From: Micromonospora sp. HNM0581
GTDB taxonomy: Bacteria; Actinomycetota; Actinomycetes; Mycobacteriales; Micromonosporaceae
DNA: 64,000 nucleotides
Direction of reading: 5' to 3'
Assembly (NCBI RefSeq): GCF_012726175.1
Contig: NZ_JAASAD010000001.1
Span: forward strand, 434,001 to 498,000
The position numbers were made by a program, and so were the translations under genes. This document shows positions 40,783-50,390 of this stretch, in pieces (within the stretch, counting starts at the first letter, position 1; each line of letters starts with the position of its first letter). Below the pieces are notes generated by a model. It was not told where the DNA came from, searched no databases, and saw nothing but the letters and a program-made list of their open reading frames with translations.

Positions 40783-42830
40783 AGGAGCTGGTGAGCATCC
40801 TCGACGGCAACACGTTCCTGGTCAGTGACCGCCGGGGCGACGTCGAGCCCTCGCTGGACTTTCCGACCGGGCTGTTCGCCTTCGACACCCGCTTCCTGTC
40901 CACCTGGTTACTGCTCATCGACGGCGAGCGGCTGCACGCCCTCTCCATCGACGACGCGGAGTCCCACCGAACCCGTTACTTCCTCGTGCCGGGCGAACCG
41001 ACCCACTTTCTGGACGCGCAGCTCTCAGTGATCAGGCATCGGGCGATCAGCGGTGATCTCTCCGAGGAACTGACCGTACTCAACCACTCGGGCCAGGAGA
41101 AGAGCTTCACCGTCCGGGTGGAGATGGCTGCCGACTTCGCGGACATCTTCGAAATCAAGGACACCCAGCGCAAGAAGGGGCACGACACCGCAACGGTCGG
41201 CGAGGACTCGCTGCGGCTGACCTACCGGCGCGACGCGTTCCACCGGCAGACGACGATCCGGAGCAGCACGGCCGCCCAGGTCGACCGCCGGGGCATGACC
41301 TTCCCGATCCGGGTCGGACCGCACGGCGAATGGACCACCCGGTTGACGGTCACCGTTGTCATCTACGGTGCGCGCGGTCAGGACATCCGCTCGGTGCTGC
41401 CCTTCGCGGGCAGCCGGACGACAGCTGCGATCGAGGCAGAACACGCCGAGTTCGTCGCCATGGCGCCGAAGCTGGGCTGCGACTGCGAACCAATGGTCCT
41501 GGCGTACCGGCGCAGCCTGACCGACCTGGCCGCGCTGCGGTACGAGTCGATCACGCTCGGCGTCCGGCTGATGGCCGCCGGCCTGCCGTGGTTCATGACG
41601 TTGTTCGGCCGGGACAGCATCTTCACCTCGCTTCAGGTACTGCCGTTCGTACCGGAGCTGATCCCACCGACGTTGACCATGTTGGCGGGGCTTCAGGGCC
41701 ATCGGGTCGACGACTTCCGCGACGAGGAGCCGGGCAAGATCCTGCACGAGTTGCGCTACGGCGAGTCGACCGGCTTCGAGGAACAGCCCCACTCGCCCTA
41801 CTACGGCGCGGCCGACTCGACCGCCCTGTTCGTGATCCTGCTCGACGAGTACGAGCGGTGGACCAGTGACGTCGAGCTGGTCAAGCGCCTGGAGTTCTCC
41901 GCGCGGGCCGCGTTGAACTGGATCGACACGTACGGCGACCTGCTCGGCACCGGATACGTCTGGTACCAGACCCGCAGCCCGCAGGTCGGCCTCGAAAACC
42001 AGTGCTGGAAGGACTCCTGGGACGCGATCTGCTACTCCGACGGGCGGCTGCCGAGCTTTCCGCGAGCGACCTGCGAGTTGCAGGGCTACGCGTACGACGC
42101 CAAGCTGCGGGGTGCCCGGCTGGCCCGACTGTGCTGGGACGATCCGCTCTACGCCGACCGGCTGGAACGGGAGGCCGCAGAGCTGAAGGAGCGGTTCAAC
42201 CGGGACTTCTGGCTACCGGACAAGGAGTACTACGCACTGGCGCTGGACTCCGACGGAAGCCCGGTCGACGCGCTCACTTCCAACATCGGGCACCTGCTCT
42301 GGAGCGGCATCGTCGACGAGTCCCGAGCCCGGCGGATCGCCGAGCACCTCCTCGGCCCCCGGCTCTTCTCCGGCTGGGGAATCCGTACCCTCGCCGACGA
42401 CCAGGGCCGCTACAACCCGATCGGCTACCACGTCGGCACCGTCTGGCCGTTCGACAACTCCATCATCGCCTGGGGGCTGTGGAAGTACGGTCTCCGGGAA
42501 GAGGCGGGACGAATCTGCGAGTCGATGTTCGAGGCCTCGCGCTATTTCCTCGGCCGGCTGCCGGAGGCCTTCGCCGGCTACGAACGTGACCTGACCGACT
42601 ACCCGGTGGAGTACCCGACCGCGTGCAGCCCACAGGCGTGGTCGGCGGGCACCCCGTTGCTGCTGCTACGGGTGATGCTCGGACTCGAACCGCAGGGCGA
42701 GCACCTGATCATCGACCCGTTCGTACCGGCCGGAGTGGGCCGGGTGGAACTGCTCGACATCCGTGGCCGCTGGGGCCGGGTGGATGCGTTGGGTCGCAGC
42801 CGCGACAAGGGGCCCAGTCGGCCGGAATGA
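40779..42830 (+). CDS. Amylo-alpha-1,6-glucosidase / glycogen debranching-type enzyme
   Basis: Enzyme of 683 residues. An N-terminal beta-sandwich domain (FLVSDRRGDVEPSLDFPTGL, FAFDTRFLSTWLL) is followed by an (alpha/alpha)6 barrel with GLPWFMTLFGRDSIFTSLQV, GKILHELRYGES, DSTALFVILLDEYERWT, NQCWKDSWDAI and YNPIGYHVGTVWPFDNSIIA. This matches the bacterial amylo-alpha-1,6-glucosidase family that trims branched alpha-glucans. GTG 40779 overlaps the SCP2 gene stop (GTGA) and has AGGTGG five bases upstream, so I prefer it to GTG 40770. Exact substrate (glycogen or other oligosaccharide) is uncertain. Confidence 0.9.
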   Translation: MKELVSILDGNTFLVSDRRGDVEPSLDFPTGLFAFDTRFLSTWLLLIDGERLHALSIDDAESHRTRYFLVPGEPTHFLDAQLSVIRHRAISGDLSEELTVLNHSGQEKSFTVRVEMAADFADIFEIKDTQRKKGHDTATVGEDSLRLTYRRDAFHRQTTIRSSTAAQVDRRGMTFPIRVGPHGEWTTRLTVTVVIYGARGQDIRSVLPFAGSRTTAAIEAEHAEFVAMAPKLGCDCEPMVLAYRRSLTDLAALRYESITLGVRLMAAGLPWFMTLFGRDSIFTSLQVLPFVPELIPPTLTMLAGLQGHRVDDFRDEEPGKILHELRYGESTGFEEQPHSPYYGAADSTALFVILLDEYERWTSDVELVKRLEFSARAALNWIDTYGDLLGTGYVWYQTRSPQVGLENQCWKDSWDAICYSDGRLPSFPRATCELQGYAYDAKLRGARLARLCWDDPLYADRLEREAAELKERFNRDFWLPDKEYYALALDSDGSPVDALTSNIGHLLWSGIVDESRARRIAEHLLGPRLFSGWGIRTLADDQGRYNPIGYHVGTVWPFDNSIIAWGLWKYGLREEAGRICESMFEASRYFLGRLPEAFAGYERDLTDYPVEYPTACSPQAWSAGTPLLLLRVMLGLEPQGEHLIIDPFVPAGVGRVELLDIRGRWGRVDALGRSRDKGPSRPE

Positions 42831-42862
42831 GCGAAGCGCACCCCGGCAGTCCGAGGCAGAGT

Positions 42863-43723
42863 TCAGCCGGCGCAACCTGTCGTCGCGGAGACGACGATCC
42901 GCTCCGGCTGGAAGTCGGCGAGTACCGCCACGCCGTCGCGCCGGTAGGCGTACACGTCGGGAGTCTCCACCACCGGCGTGCCGCCGGCCAGCGGTGCGAG
43001 AGCGGCCTGGGGCGCCGTTGACACCTGGTCGACGACGGCGCGGATCGTACGGGCCGTCCCGCCACCCGGGCAGGGTGCGCCGATCACCGACTGGGGGGTG
43101 CCGTCGTGGGCGTCGAGGGCACGCACCGCCTCGGCCAGCACTGCGGTCTCCGGGCCGGCGGGGACAGACCCGCCGCTGTCGTAGTCCTCACCCACCGGCC
43201 GGCACCCGGTGTCCACGGTGAGCCGGATCCGACCGTCGGTCGCCGGCCGCCCGGTCACGGTGACGAACTCGCCCGCGTCGCCGCGTAGTCGGGGGCCTTC
43301 GGGGGTGAGCCGGACACCGGCCCGCCACCGTGCGGGCAGCAGGTCGGCGATCTGCTCCAACAGGGCCTGTTCCTCGCCCACGGGCGCGGCGAGATCGACG
43401 GCGCGGGTCAGCGTCGCTCCGTCCGCGAAAGGACTGATCCGGCAGCCCCGGTCGACCTCGGGTGGGGTCAGGGCCGGCACACCACCGCTGGCCGCCGCGA
43501 CGAGTTCACCGATCGCGCCGTCGACAACCGGCCCGGCCTGCGTGAGGGTACGCTGCTCACGGACGGTCGGCGGGTCCTCGGTCGAGGACCTCCAGGTGAG
43601 ACCGGCCAGCAGCACCGCCCAGACCACCGTCACCGCGATCAGCCAGGCCGGCCACCGGGGGTCGGCAGCCGGTGGCCGGGGACCGGTCGACGGGGAGTAC
43701 CCGGGGTGGACGGCGTTGCTCAC
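42863..43723 (-). CDS. Uncharacterised single-pass membrane protein
   Basis: Protein of 286 residues, not recognised. Residues 1-25 are Pro-rich and cytoplasmic, a membrane helix lies at about 27-46 (WLIAVTVVWAVLLAGLTWRS), and the rest is outside. Four cysteines (RGCRISP, TGCRPVG, GAPCPGG, TTGCAG) could form two disulphides. It starts 12 bases after the stop of the OmpR-type regulator gene, so the two form an operon. This suggests it is a sensor, or a membrane partner, of that regulator, which lacks a histidine kinase. Confidence 0.75.
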   Translation of the reverse strand: MSNAVHPGYSPSTGPRPPAADPRWPAWLIAVTVVWAVLLAGLTWRSSTEDPPTVREQRTLTQAGPVVDGAIGELVAAASGGVPALTPPEVDRGCRISPFADGATLTRAVDLAAPVGEEQALLEQIADLLPARWRAGVRLTPEGPRLRGDAGEFVTVTGRPATDGRIRLTVDTGCRPVGEDYDSGGSVPAGPETAVLAEAVRALDAHDGTPQSVIGAPCPGGGTARTIRAVVDQVSTAPQAALAPLAGGTPVVETPDVYAYRRDGVAVLADFQPERIVVSATTGCAG

Positions 43724-43735
43724 CCGGCCATCGTG

Positions 43736-44275
43736 TCACGCCTGGTGCGACCTTCCGTTGGGACCGCCGTCGCCGGACTCCGGTGGCACGCTCAACCGGT
43801 AGCCGACGCCGCGCACGGTCTGCACCTGCGGCCCGTCGGGCAGCGTCCGCAGCTTGCGGCGCAGCCGCTTCACCGCCGAGTGCAGGATCGCGGTGTCGCC
43901 GAGGTAGGCACCACCCCAGACGGAGGCGAACAACTGTTCGTAACTCCACAACGTGATCGGCGGGCTCACCAGCCGGGCCAGCAGTTCCCGTTCGGTGCGG
44001 GTCAGCCCCAACGGGGCGCCACGCCAGGTGACCAGGTGTCCCACCCGGTCGACCACCAGGTCACCCCAGCTGGCCGGCCGTTCCGGCGAGTGTTCGCCGG
44101 ACGTGTCGCCCGACCCGTCCGGCTCTGCCGGTGGGGCGGGGAACACCGCGCGTAGTTGGGCGAGATCCGCGCAGATCACCACCGGCCCGACACCTTCGAG
44201 CCGCTGCACCACGCGTTGCCGGACGGTGGCATCGGAGCTGACGCAGACCAGGATCGGAAACTCTGGACCGGACAC
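43736..44275 (-). CDS. OmpR-type winged-helix regulator with degenerate N-terminal domain
   Basis: Protein of 179 residues. The C-terminal winged helix is complete (LTRTERELLARLVSPPITLW, SYEQLFASVWG, HSAVKRLRRKLRTL, VQTVRGVGYRLSVP). The N-terminal 70 residues (PILVCVSSDATVRQRVVQRL) are shorter than a receiver and show no phosphoacceptor Asp, so control is not by classical phosphorylation. GTG 44275 has GGGAGG six bases upstream. It is divergent from the giant subtilase; four CTGACCG heptamers lie between and may be its operator. Confidence 0.87.
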   Translation of the reverse strand: MSGPEFPILVCVSSDATVRQRVVQRLEGVGPVVICADLAQLRAVFPAPPAEPDGSGDTSGEHSPERPASWGDLVVDRVGHLVTWRGAPLGLTRTERELLARLVSPPITLWSYEQLFASVWGGAYLGDTAILHSAVKRLRRKLRTLPDGPQVQTVRGVGYRLSVPPESGDGGPNGRSHQA

Positions 44276-44357
44276 GACGCCTCCCCCGGGACATCCCTGA
44301 AGTGCGACTCCCACCGATCGCCAGTGACGGTCACCGATGACGTCGGTTTCAGACTAG

Positions 44358-44425
44358 CGGTCAGCATCGCGCCTCGTCACTGACCGAGTACTGACCGACG
44401 CGTTCCATTGATCACGGACGGTCAG
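44358..44425. promoter_or_regulatory. Cluster of CTGACCG heptamers, probable OmpR-type operator
   Basis: ACTGACCGA occurs at 44379 and 44390, direct repeats with 11-base period as bound by OmpR-family dimers. Inverted CGGTCAG copies are at 44358-44364 and 44419-44425. The cluster lies between the divergent regulator and subtilase genes. Confidence 0.6.
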
Positions 44426-44561
44426 CGCAAGAGCATGACTTTCAGCGGGCGGAGGCACCACCACCGGCCACCCACATCGCTCCGGCCGCTCCGTGCCGCC
44501 GCATCGCGGTGCGCGGGTGTGCGGGCCCGAACAGATCGGGCCGACGACGTGGGGAGGAACC

Positions 44562-47500
44562 TTGTTCACACGACCATCCACCCGGTCACCACGATGGCGG
44601 GCGGTTGCGGTGCTGACCGCCGCCGTGCTGTGCGTCACCGGCCAGCCCGCGCTCGCCGCGCCGGACCGACCGGTACAGCAACGGGCCGCAGTCGACGCGG
44701 AACTGCTCGATCAACTCGACACGACGCCGACCGCACCGTTCCTGGTCTACCTGGCCGAGACCGCGCCGTTGGCGCAGGCCGCCCGGATGCGTAACCCGGA
44801 CGGCCGGGCCGGAGAGGTGCACCGGCTGCTCACCACCACCGCCAGCCGTACCCAGCGCGGCCTGCGTACCCGGCTCGACGCGCTTAAGGTGCCGCACACC
44901 GCGTACTGGATAGCCAACGCGGTACGGGTCGAGGGCGACAAGGCGCTTCTCGACGAGATCGCCCGCCGACCCGAGGTCGCCCGGATCGAGCCGAGCCGCA
45001 GCTACCCGCTGATCCAGCCCACCACGACCGAGGCCGCGCGGGCACGCACCGCCGCCATCGAATGGGGACTGACGAACATCGGCGCACCTCAGGTCTGGGA
45101 CGAGTTCGGTACCCGTGGTGAGGACGTCGTGGTGGCCAACATCGACAGTGGCGTCCGCTACGACCACGCCGCCCTCGTAGCCTCCTACCGGGGCAACCTC
45201 GGCGGCGGCAGCTTCGACCACGCGTACAACTGGTTCGACCCGACCGGCGTGTGCACCGGCACCGCGCCCTGCGACAACAACGATCACGGTACCCACACGA
45301 TGGGCACCATGGTCGGCGACGACGGCGCCGGAAACCAGATCGGTGTCGCACCCGGTGCGAAGTGGATCGCCGCCAAGGCATGCCCGTCGGTCAACTGCTC
45401 CGACGCCGCACTCCTCGCCGCCGGCCAGTGGATGCTCGCCCCCACCGACGCCAACGGCCAGAACCCCCGGCCGGACCTGCGGCCCGACATCGTCAACAAC
45501 TCCTGGGGCGGCGACGGGGGCGACCCCTGGTACCAGCAGACCGTCGCCGCCTGGCGGGCCGCCGGCATGTTCCCCGTCTTCTCCTCCGGTAACGAGGGCC
45601 CGGCCTGTGGCAGCGCCGGCTCACCCGGCGACTACACCGACGCGTACGCCGTCGGCGCGTACGACGTGAACAACGTGATCGCCGGTTTCTCCGGTCGCGG
45701 CTCCGGCACCGATCCGCTGAAGCCCAACATCGCCGCCCCCGGGAGCAGCGTCCGTTCCAGCGTCGGCAACGGCGGATACGCCTCGTTCAGCGGCACCTCG
45801 ATGGCGGCTCCGCACGTGGCCGGCACGGTGGCTCTGCTCTGGGCGGCGGCACCCGGACTACGCGGGAATCTCACCGCGACCGAGGAACTGCTGGACCGTA
45901 CGGCCCGCGACGTCGAGGCCACCACCTGCGGAGGCACCACGGAGGACAACAACGTCTTCGGTGAGGGACGGCTCGACGCGTACGCGGCGGTACGGGACGC
46001 GCCGCGCGGGCCGGTCGGCCAGGTCACCGGAACCATCACCGACTCCGGTGACGATGATCCGCTGTCCGGCGCGACGGTGACCGACGGCCCCCGCAGCACC
46101 ACCACGGGCGCCGACGGGCAGTACACGCTCACCGTTCCGGCCGGCGAGACCACGCTCTCGGTGAGCGCCTACGGCTACGCCGACCAGTCGGCGACGGTGA
46201 CGGTGCCCGACGGGGGCACCGTGAACCGGGACTTCGCGCTGTTGGCCACTCCGGCGGTCACGGTGAGCGGAAAGATCACCGACGGTTCCGGCCACGGCTG
46301 GCCGCTGTACGCCAAGATCGATGTCGCGGGTCGGCCCGGTGACCCGGTCTTCACCGATCCGGTCACCGGCCGCTACTCCGTCACCCTGCCCGGCAACACC
46401 GCGTACCGGCTGACCGTGACCGCCCGGTACCCGGGTTACCGCACCGTCACCCGTGAGGTGGCCGTGGGCGACGACCCTACCGAGGTCGACGTGGCGGTAC
46501 CCGTGGACGCGGCCTGCACCGCCGCCGGCTACACGGGACAGTTCGGCACGCCCCTGCTCACCGAGAGCTTCGACGCGACGAGCGCACCGGACGGTTGGAG
46601 AGTGCAGAACCGCACCGCCTCCGGCGGTTGGGTCTTCGACGACCCCGGCTCCCGGGACAACCTCACCGGCGGTACCGGCGCTTTCGCGATCATCGACAGC
46701 GACGACCTCGGCTCCGGTAACACGCAGGACACCGATCTGGTCACCCCACCGGTCGACCTGTCCACGACTGCCGCACCGGTGCTGCGGTTCCGCAGCGACT
46801 GGCGGGCCGTCGGCATCAGCGACACCGCCGACGTCGATGTCTCCACCGACGGTGGGTCGACCTGGACGAACGTCTGGCACCAGACCGCCAGCCGGCGTGG
46901 TCCCCGGGTCGAGGAGGTGTCGCTGGCGCCGGCCGCGAACGCCGCTTCCGCGCTGGTCCGCTTCCGGTTCAAGGGCACCTTCGCCTGGTGGTGGCAGGTG
47001 GACGACGTGGAGGTGGTGAACCGGGAGTGCTCGCCCGTGCCCGGTGGGCTGGTGGTCGGCACCACCACCGACCGCAACACCGGTGACCCGCTCAACGGCG
47101 TGACGGTGGTCAGTGACCACCGTCAGGGGGAGCGGGCGGTCTCGGCGGCCACGCCCGAGGACCCGGCCGAGCCGGACGGCTTCTACTGGGTTTTCTCCAC
47201 CCTCACCGGCACCCACCCGTTCACCGCCGGGCGCAGCCCGTACACGTCGGTCACCAAAGAGGTGCCGGTCACGGCCGACCGGGTCAAGCGGGCGAACTTC
47301 GCTCTCCTCGCCGGCCGTCTGACGGTCAGTCCGACGTCGGTCGAGTCCCATCAGCCGTACGGCAGCACCCGCACCACCCGGGTGACGGTCAGCAACACCG
47401 GCAGCGCGCCCGCAAGCGTCGACCTGCTGGAGCGCGCCGGCCAGTTCGACCTGCTCAAGCGGGAGGGCGCGCCGCTGCGGGAACAGAAGATGAAGGGGAT

Positions 47501-48932
47501 CAGCAAGGCCCGCACCGGTTCCGCGTACGGCGGGGTGGGGCCGCAGGCCGCCGTCGAGGACGAGGCGTGGACCGACATCGCCAAGCTGCCGGCGGCGATC
47601 TACGACAACGCCGCCGCGTGGTTGGACGGGAAGATCTACTCGGTCGGCGGTGGCGGCGGCACCGGCACCGAGCGCAAGGCATGGGCGTTCGATCCGGGGC
47701 CCGGGGCCTGGACCGCCCTGCCCGACCTGCCGTCAGTGCGTTCCAAGCCCGCCACGGCGGCCATCGGCGGCAAGCTCTACGTGCTCGGCGGCTGGGGTGC
47801 TGACGACGCCCCGGTTGCCACCGTCGACGTCTTCGACCCGGCCAGTGGCACGTGGAGCACACTGCCGGGCGCGACGAACCCGGTTCCGGTCGCTGCGGCC
47901 GGCGCGGCCGTAGTCGGTGGGAAGGCGTACCTGGTGGGTGGCTGTACCGACGCCACCTGCACGGACAGCGACGCACTCGTGGTGTTCGACGCGGCAACCG
48001 GATCGTTCAGCACCGCTGCCGCCTACCCACACCCGGTGTCATGGCTGGCCTGCGGTGGGATCGGCGCCTCGGTCTACTGTGCCGGCGGCACGGGCAGCAC
48101 CGAGTACACCGACGCCTACCGGTACGACCCCGCTGCCGACAGTTGGAGTCCACTGCCGGAGCTGCCGTTGGAGCTGTGGGGCTCGCAGTACGCGGCGGCC
48201 GGCGGGCTGCTGGTTCTCGCCGGCGGGGTGACCGACGGGTCGACCGCGGTCACCAACCGTACGGTCGGCTTCGACCCGGTCACCGGGGCCTGGCGTGACC
48301 TGCCCAACGTCCGGTTCAGTCGGTACCGGGGAGCCGCGACCTGCGGCGCGTACAAGATCGGCGGATCGCCGAGTTCGTTCGTGGGCAGCGCGGACAGCGA
48401 GCGGCTCGGCGGCCTGGAACTCTGTGCCGCCGAGGGGGACCTGCCCTGGCTGAGTAGTTCCCCGACCACGTTCACCCTGGCACCGGGTGAGTCGAGGACG
48501 GTGACCGTCTCCCTCACCGCCACCGAGACGGCGGGCGTCGACCAGCCCGGCCGGTACGCGGGCGAACTCACCACCGCCTCGGACAGCCCTTACCCGGTCA
48601 CCCCGGTCTCGGTGGTGATGAACGTGTCACCGAAGGGCAGCTGGGGCAAGATCATGGGCAGCGTCACCGGTACGACCTGCGGTGGTGTGACCGTCGGCAT
48701 CCCGGCGACGGTACGGGTGAACCTGATCTCGGCCGGCACCGGCACCACGCTGACCGCCGAAGCCAACGGTCGCTACGCCTGGTGGCTGCCGAAGGGTCGC
48801 TACGAGGTGATCGTGGCCAAGGACGGCTGGGTGCCGCAGGTGAAGCGCCATCGCATCGAGGCGGGCATCGTCGGCACGCTCGACTTCGCCTTGACTCCGG
48901 CCTCCACCTGCACCAGAGCCACCGGCATCTGA
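44562..48932 (+). CDS. Giant secreted subtilisin-like protease with Kelch and regulatory beta-domains
   Basis: Protein of 1456 residues. The start is TTG 44562 with GGGGAGG five bases upstream. Order: signal peptide (1-33); I9-type propeptide (about 50-150); S8 domain with Asp195 (NIDSGV), His242 (DHGTHTMG), oxyanion Asn (SSGNEGP) and Ser413 (GTSMAAPHVAG), all intact; two carboxypeptidase-regulatory-like domains (about 485-640); a jelly-roll domain (FDATSAPDGWRVQNR to WWWQVDDVEV); another such beta-domain; Kelch-type blades (LDGKIYSVGGG, GGKLYVLGGWG, GGKAYLVGGC, GGLLVLAGGV); a final beta-sandwich region. It is secreted and probably degrades or processes extracellular protein. Confidence 0.93.
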   Translation: MFTRPSTRSPRWRAVAVLTAAVLCVTGQPALAAPDRPVQQRAAVDAELLDQLDTTPTAPFLVYLAETAPLAQAARMRNPDGRAGEVHRLLTTTASRTQRGLRTRLDALKVPHTAYWIANAVRVEGDKALLDEIARRPEVARIEPSRSYPLIQPTTTEAARARTAAIEWGLTNIGAPQVWDEFGTRGEDVVVANIDSGVRYDHAALVASYRGNLGGGSFDHAYNWFDPTGVCTGTAPCDNNDHGTHTMGTMVGDDGAGNQIGVAPGAKWIAAKACPSVNCSDAALLAAGQWMLAPTDANGQNPRPDLRPDIVNNSWGGDGGDPWYQQTVAAWRAAGMFPVFSSGNEGPACGSAGSPGDYTDAYAVGAYDVNNVIAGFSGRGSGTDPLKPNIAAPGSSVRSSVGNGGYASFSGTSMAAPHVAGTVALLWAAAPGLRGNLTATEELLDRTARDVEATTCGGTTEDNNVFGEGRLDAYAAVRDAPRGPVGQVTGTITDSGDDDPLSGATVTDGPRSTTTGADGQYTLTVPAGETTLSVSAYGYADQSATVTVPDGGTVNRDFALLATPAVTVSGKITDGSGHGWPLYAKIDVAGRPGDPVFTDPVTGRYSVTLPGNTAYRLTVTARYPGYRTVTREVAVGDDPTEVDVAVPVDAACTAAGYTGQFGTPLLTESFDATSAPDGWRVQNRTASGGWVFDDPGSRDNLTGGTGAFAIIDSDDLGSGNTQDTDLVTPPVDLSTTAAPVLRFRSDWRAVGISDTADVDVSTDGGSTWTNVWHQTASRRGPRVEEVSLAPAANAASALVRFRFKGTFAWWWQVDDVEVVNRECSPVPGGLVVGTTTDRNTGDPLNGVTVVSDHRQGERAVSAATPEDPAEPDGFYWVFSTLTGTHPFTAGRSPYTSVTKEVPVTADRVKRANFALLAGRLTVSPTSVESHQPYGSTRTTRVTVSNTGSAPASVDLLERAGQFDLLKREGAPLREQKMKGISKARTGSAYGGVGPQAAVEDEAWTDIAKLPAAIYDNAAAWLDGKIYSVGGGGGTGTERKAWAFDPGPGAWTALPDLPSVRSKPATAAIGGKLYVLGGWGADDAPVATVDVFDPASGTWSTLPGATNPVPVAAAGAAVVGGKAYLVGGCTDATCTDSDALVVFDAATGSFSTAAAYPHPVSWLACGGIGASVYCAGGTGSTEYTDAYRYDPAADSWSPLPELPLELWGSQYAAAGGLLVLAGGVTDGSTAVTNRTVGFDPVTGAWRDLPNVRFSRYRGAATCGAYKIGGSPSSFVGSADSERLGGLELCAAEGDLPWLSSSPTTFTLAPGESRTVTVSLTATETAGVDQPGRYAGELTTASDSPYPVTPVSVVMNVSPKGSWGKIMGSVTGTTCGGVTVGIPATVRVNLISAGTGTTLTAEANGRYAWWLPKGRYEVIVAKDGWVPQVKRHRIEAGIVGTLDFALTPASTCTRATGI

Positions 48933-48983
48933 TCCTCCCGGTGGCCCGCGCCCAGACGGGGACGCGGGCCACCGGGTGATCAG
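48929..48983. terminator. Bidirectional terminator hairpin
   Basis: Stem CCCGGTGGCCCGCG with its complement around a 12-base loop (14 bp), extended by outer CTGATC/GATCAG. It lies between convergent genes ending at 48932 and 48994. Confidence 0.85.
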
Positions 48984-48993
48984 AGCGTCGTGC

Positions 48994-49329
48994 TCAGTCG
49001 GTGACGGTGACTGCTACCTCGTTGATGCCACGATTGGCGGTCACCGTGGTGTCCCCGTTGCCCTGGCGGGAGAGCGCCCGCAGGGTCCAGTCGCCCGGCG
49101 CGGCGAAGAAGCGGAACTGACCGGCCGCCGAGGTCACCACCTCGGCGGTGAACTCACCTGTCGAGTCGAGCAGCCGGACGTACGCGCCCGGCACCGCCTC
49201 GCCCGCCCCTGAGCGGACGACACCCGTGATGACGGTCTCCCGTTCCAGGTCGAGGCCGGCAGGCAGCGGAGCGGCCTGATCGGGGGCCGCGCAGCCGGCG
49301 GTGGTGCTTGCTGCGGTGGGTGCGGTCAT
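48994..49329 (-). CDS. DUF1416 protein
   Basis: Protein of 111 residues. The core VITGVVRSGAGEAVPGAYVR, LLDSTGEFTAEVVTSAAGQF and RFFAAPGDWTLRALS form a carboxypeptidase-regulatory-like beta-sandwich, the DUF1416 pattern. In actinobacteria this gene typically follows a thiosulfate sulfurtransferase gene, as here: ATG 49329 is one base after the sulfurtransferase stop codon. A role in sulfur transfer is likely by context but has no motif evidence. Cys in TTAGCAAPD near the N-terminus may matter. Confidence 0.9.
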   Translation of the reverse strand: MTAPTAASTTAGCAAPDQAAPLPAGLDLERETVITGVVRSGAGEAVPGAYVRLLDSTGEFTAEVVTSAAGQFRFFAAPGDWTLRALSRQGNGDTTVTANRGINEVAVTVTD

Positions 49330-49330
49330 C

Positions 49331-50179
49331 TCAGGCCTCCCCCGGCTCGTCGCCGAGCGCCACCGGTACACCGACGAGCGAGCCGTACTCGGTCCACGAT
49401 CCGTCGTAGTTCTTCACGTTGCGGTGGCCGAGCAGTTCCTGGAGCACGAACCAGGTGTGCGAGGAACGCTCGCCGATGCGGCAGTAGGCGATGGTCTGCT
49501 TGCTGTCGTCCAGCCCGGCCTCGCCGTAGATCTTGCGTAGCTCGTCGTCGGACTTGAAGGTGCCGTCCTCGTTCGCCGCCTTGGACCACGGCACGCTGAT
49601 TGCGGTCGGGATGTGGCCGCCACGCTGCGCCTGTTCCTGCGGCAGGTGGGCGGGGGCGAGCAGACGACCGGCGTACTCGTCGGGGCTGCGGACATCGACC
49701 AGGTTTTTGGTGCCGATCGCGTCTACGACCTCGTCACGGAAGGCCCGGATGCTGGTGTCCGGCTCGCTGGCGGCGTACTGCGTGGTCGGGCGGGTGACGG
49801 CGTCGGTGACCAGGGGGCGGGCGTCCAGCTCCCACTTCTTGCGACCGCCGTCCAGCAGCTTGACGTCGCGGTGGCCGTAGAGCTTGAAGTACCAGTACGC
49901 GTACGCGGCGAACCAGTTGTTGTTGCCGCCGTAGAGGATGACGGTGTCGTCGTTGCTGATGCCCCGCTCGGACAGCAGCGCCTCGAACTGGGTCTTGTTG
50001 ACGAAATCCCGGCGGATCGGATCCTGGAGGTCGGTCTTCCAGTCCAGCTTGATGGCCCCGGCGATGTGGCCGGAGTCGTAGGCCGAGGTGTCTTCGTCGA
50101 CCTCGACGAAGACGACGCCCGGGGCGTCGAGGTTCTTCTCGGCCCACTCGGCCGATACGAGTGCGGTGTCGCGACTCAT
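49331..50179 (-). CDS. Thiosulfate/3-mercaptopyruvate sulfurtransferase (rhodanese)
   Basis: Two-domain rhodanese of 282 residues that moves sulfane sulfur from thiosulfate or mercaptopyruvate to an acceptor. The N-terminal domain has the HIAGAIKLDWKTDLQDP family signature. The active-site loop is in the C-terminal domain: TIAYCRIGERSSHTWF, with Cys as sulfur carrier. ATG 50179 is preceded by AGGGAG. It heads an operon with DUF1416. About 210 bases upstream lies a Cys-containing leader peptide with a hairpin, so expression probably responds to cysteine or charged Cys-tRNA. Confidence 0.94.
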   Translation of the reverse strand: MSRDTALVSAEWAEKNLDAPGVVFVEVDEDTSAYDSGHIAGAIKLDWKTDLQDPIRRDFVNKTQFEALLSERGISNDDTVILYGGNNNWFAAYAYWYFKLYGHRDVKLLDGGRKKWELDARPLVTDAVTRPTTQYAASEPDTSIRAFRDEVVDAIGTKNLVDVRSPDEYAGRLLAPAHLPQEQAQRGGHIPTAISVPWSKAANEDGTFKSDDELRKIYGEAGLDDSKQTIAYCRIGERSSHTWFVLQELLGHRNVKNYDGSWTEYGSLVGVPVALGDEPGEA

Positions 50180-50359
50180 CAGATCACTCCCTGGTGAGGA
50201 TGGATGGTGAGCCAGCGCGCGGTTTTCGTGGGATGTGAGCTTGTCGCACCACGCGCGGGACCCATAGCTCGGAACGGATCACGGGTTCGTGCGACGGCGC
50301 CGCTGCCGGGCGTCCGGTGGGGTGCACCGGGAACGAGGTACGCGTGCCCCGAGTGCCTT

Positions 50360-50374
50360 GGCCGCTAGGCGGCC
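50360..50374 (-). terminator. Perfect 6-bp hairpin downstream of the leader peptide
   Basis: GGCCGC, loop of three, GCGGCC. It lies 16 bases after the leader stop codon on the minus strand and could be one arm of an attenuator before the sulfurtransferase gene. Confidence 0.5.
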
Positions 50375-50390
50375 CGAGTCAGCCCCGCCG

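Noticed and set aside
45858..47351. Open frame of 497 codons antisense to the giant subtilase
   Set aside because: It mirrors the third-base bias of the real gene; no domain is recognisable.
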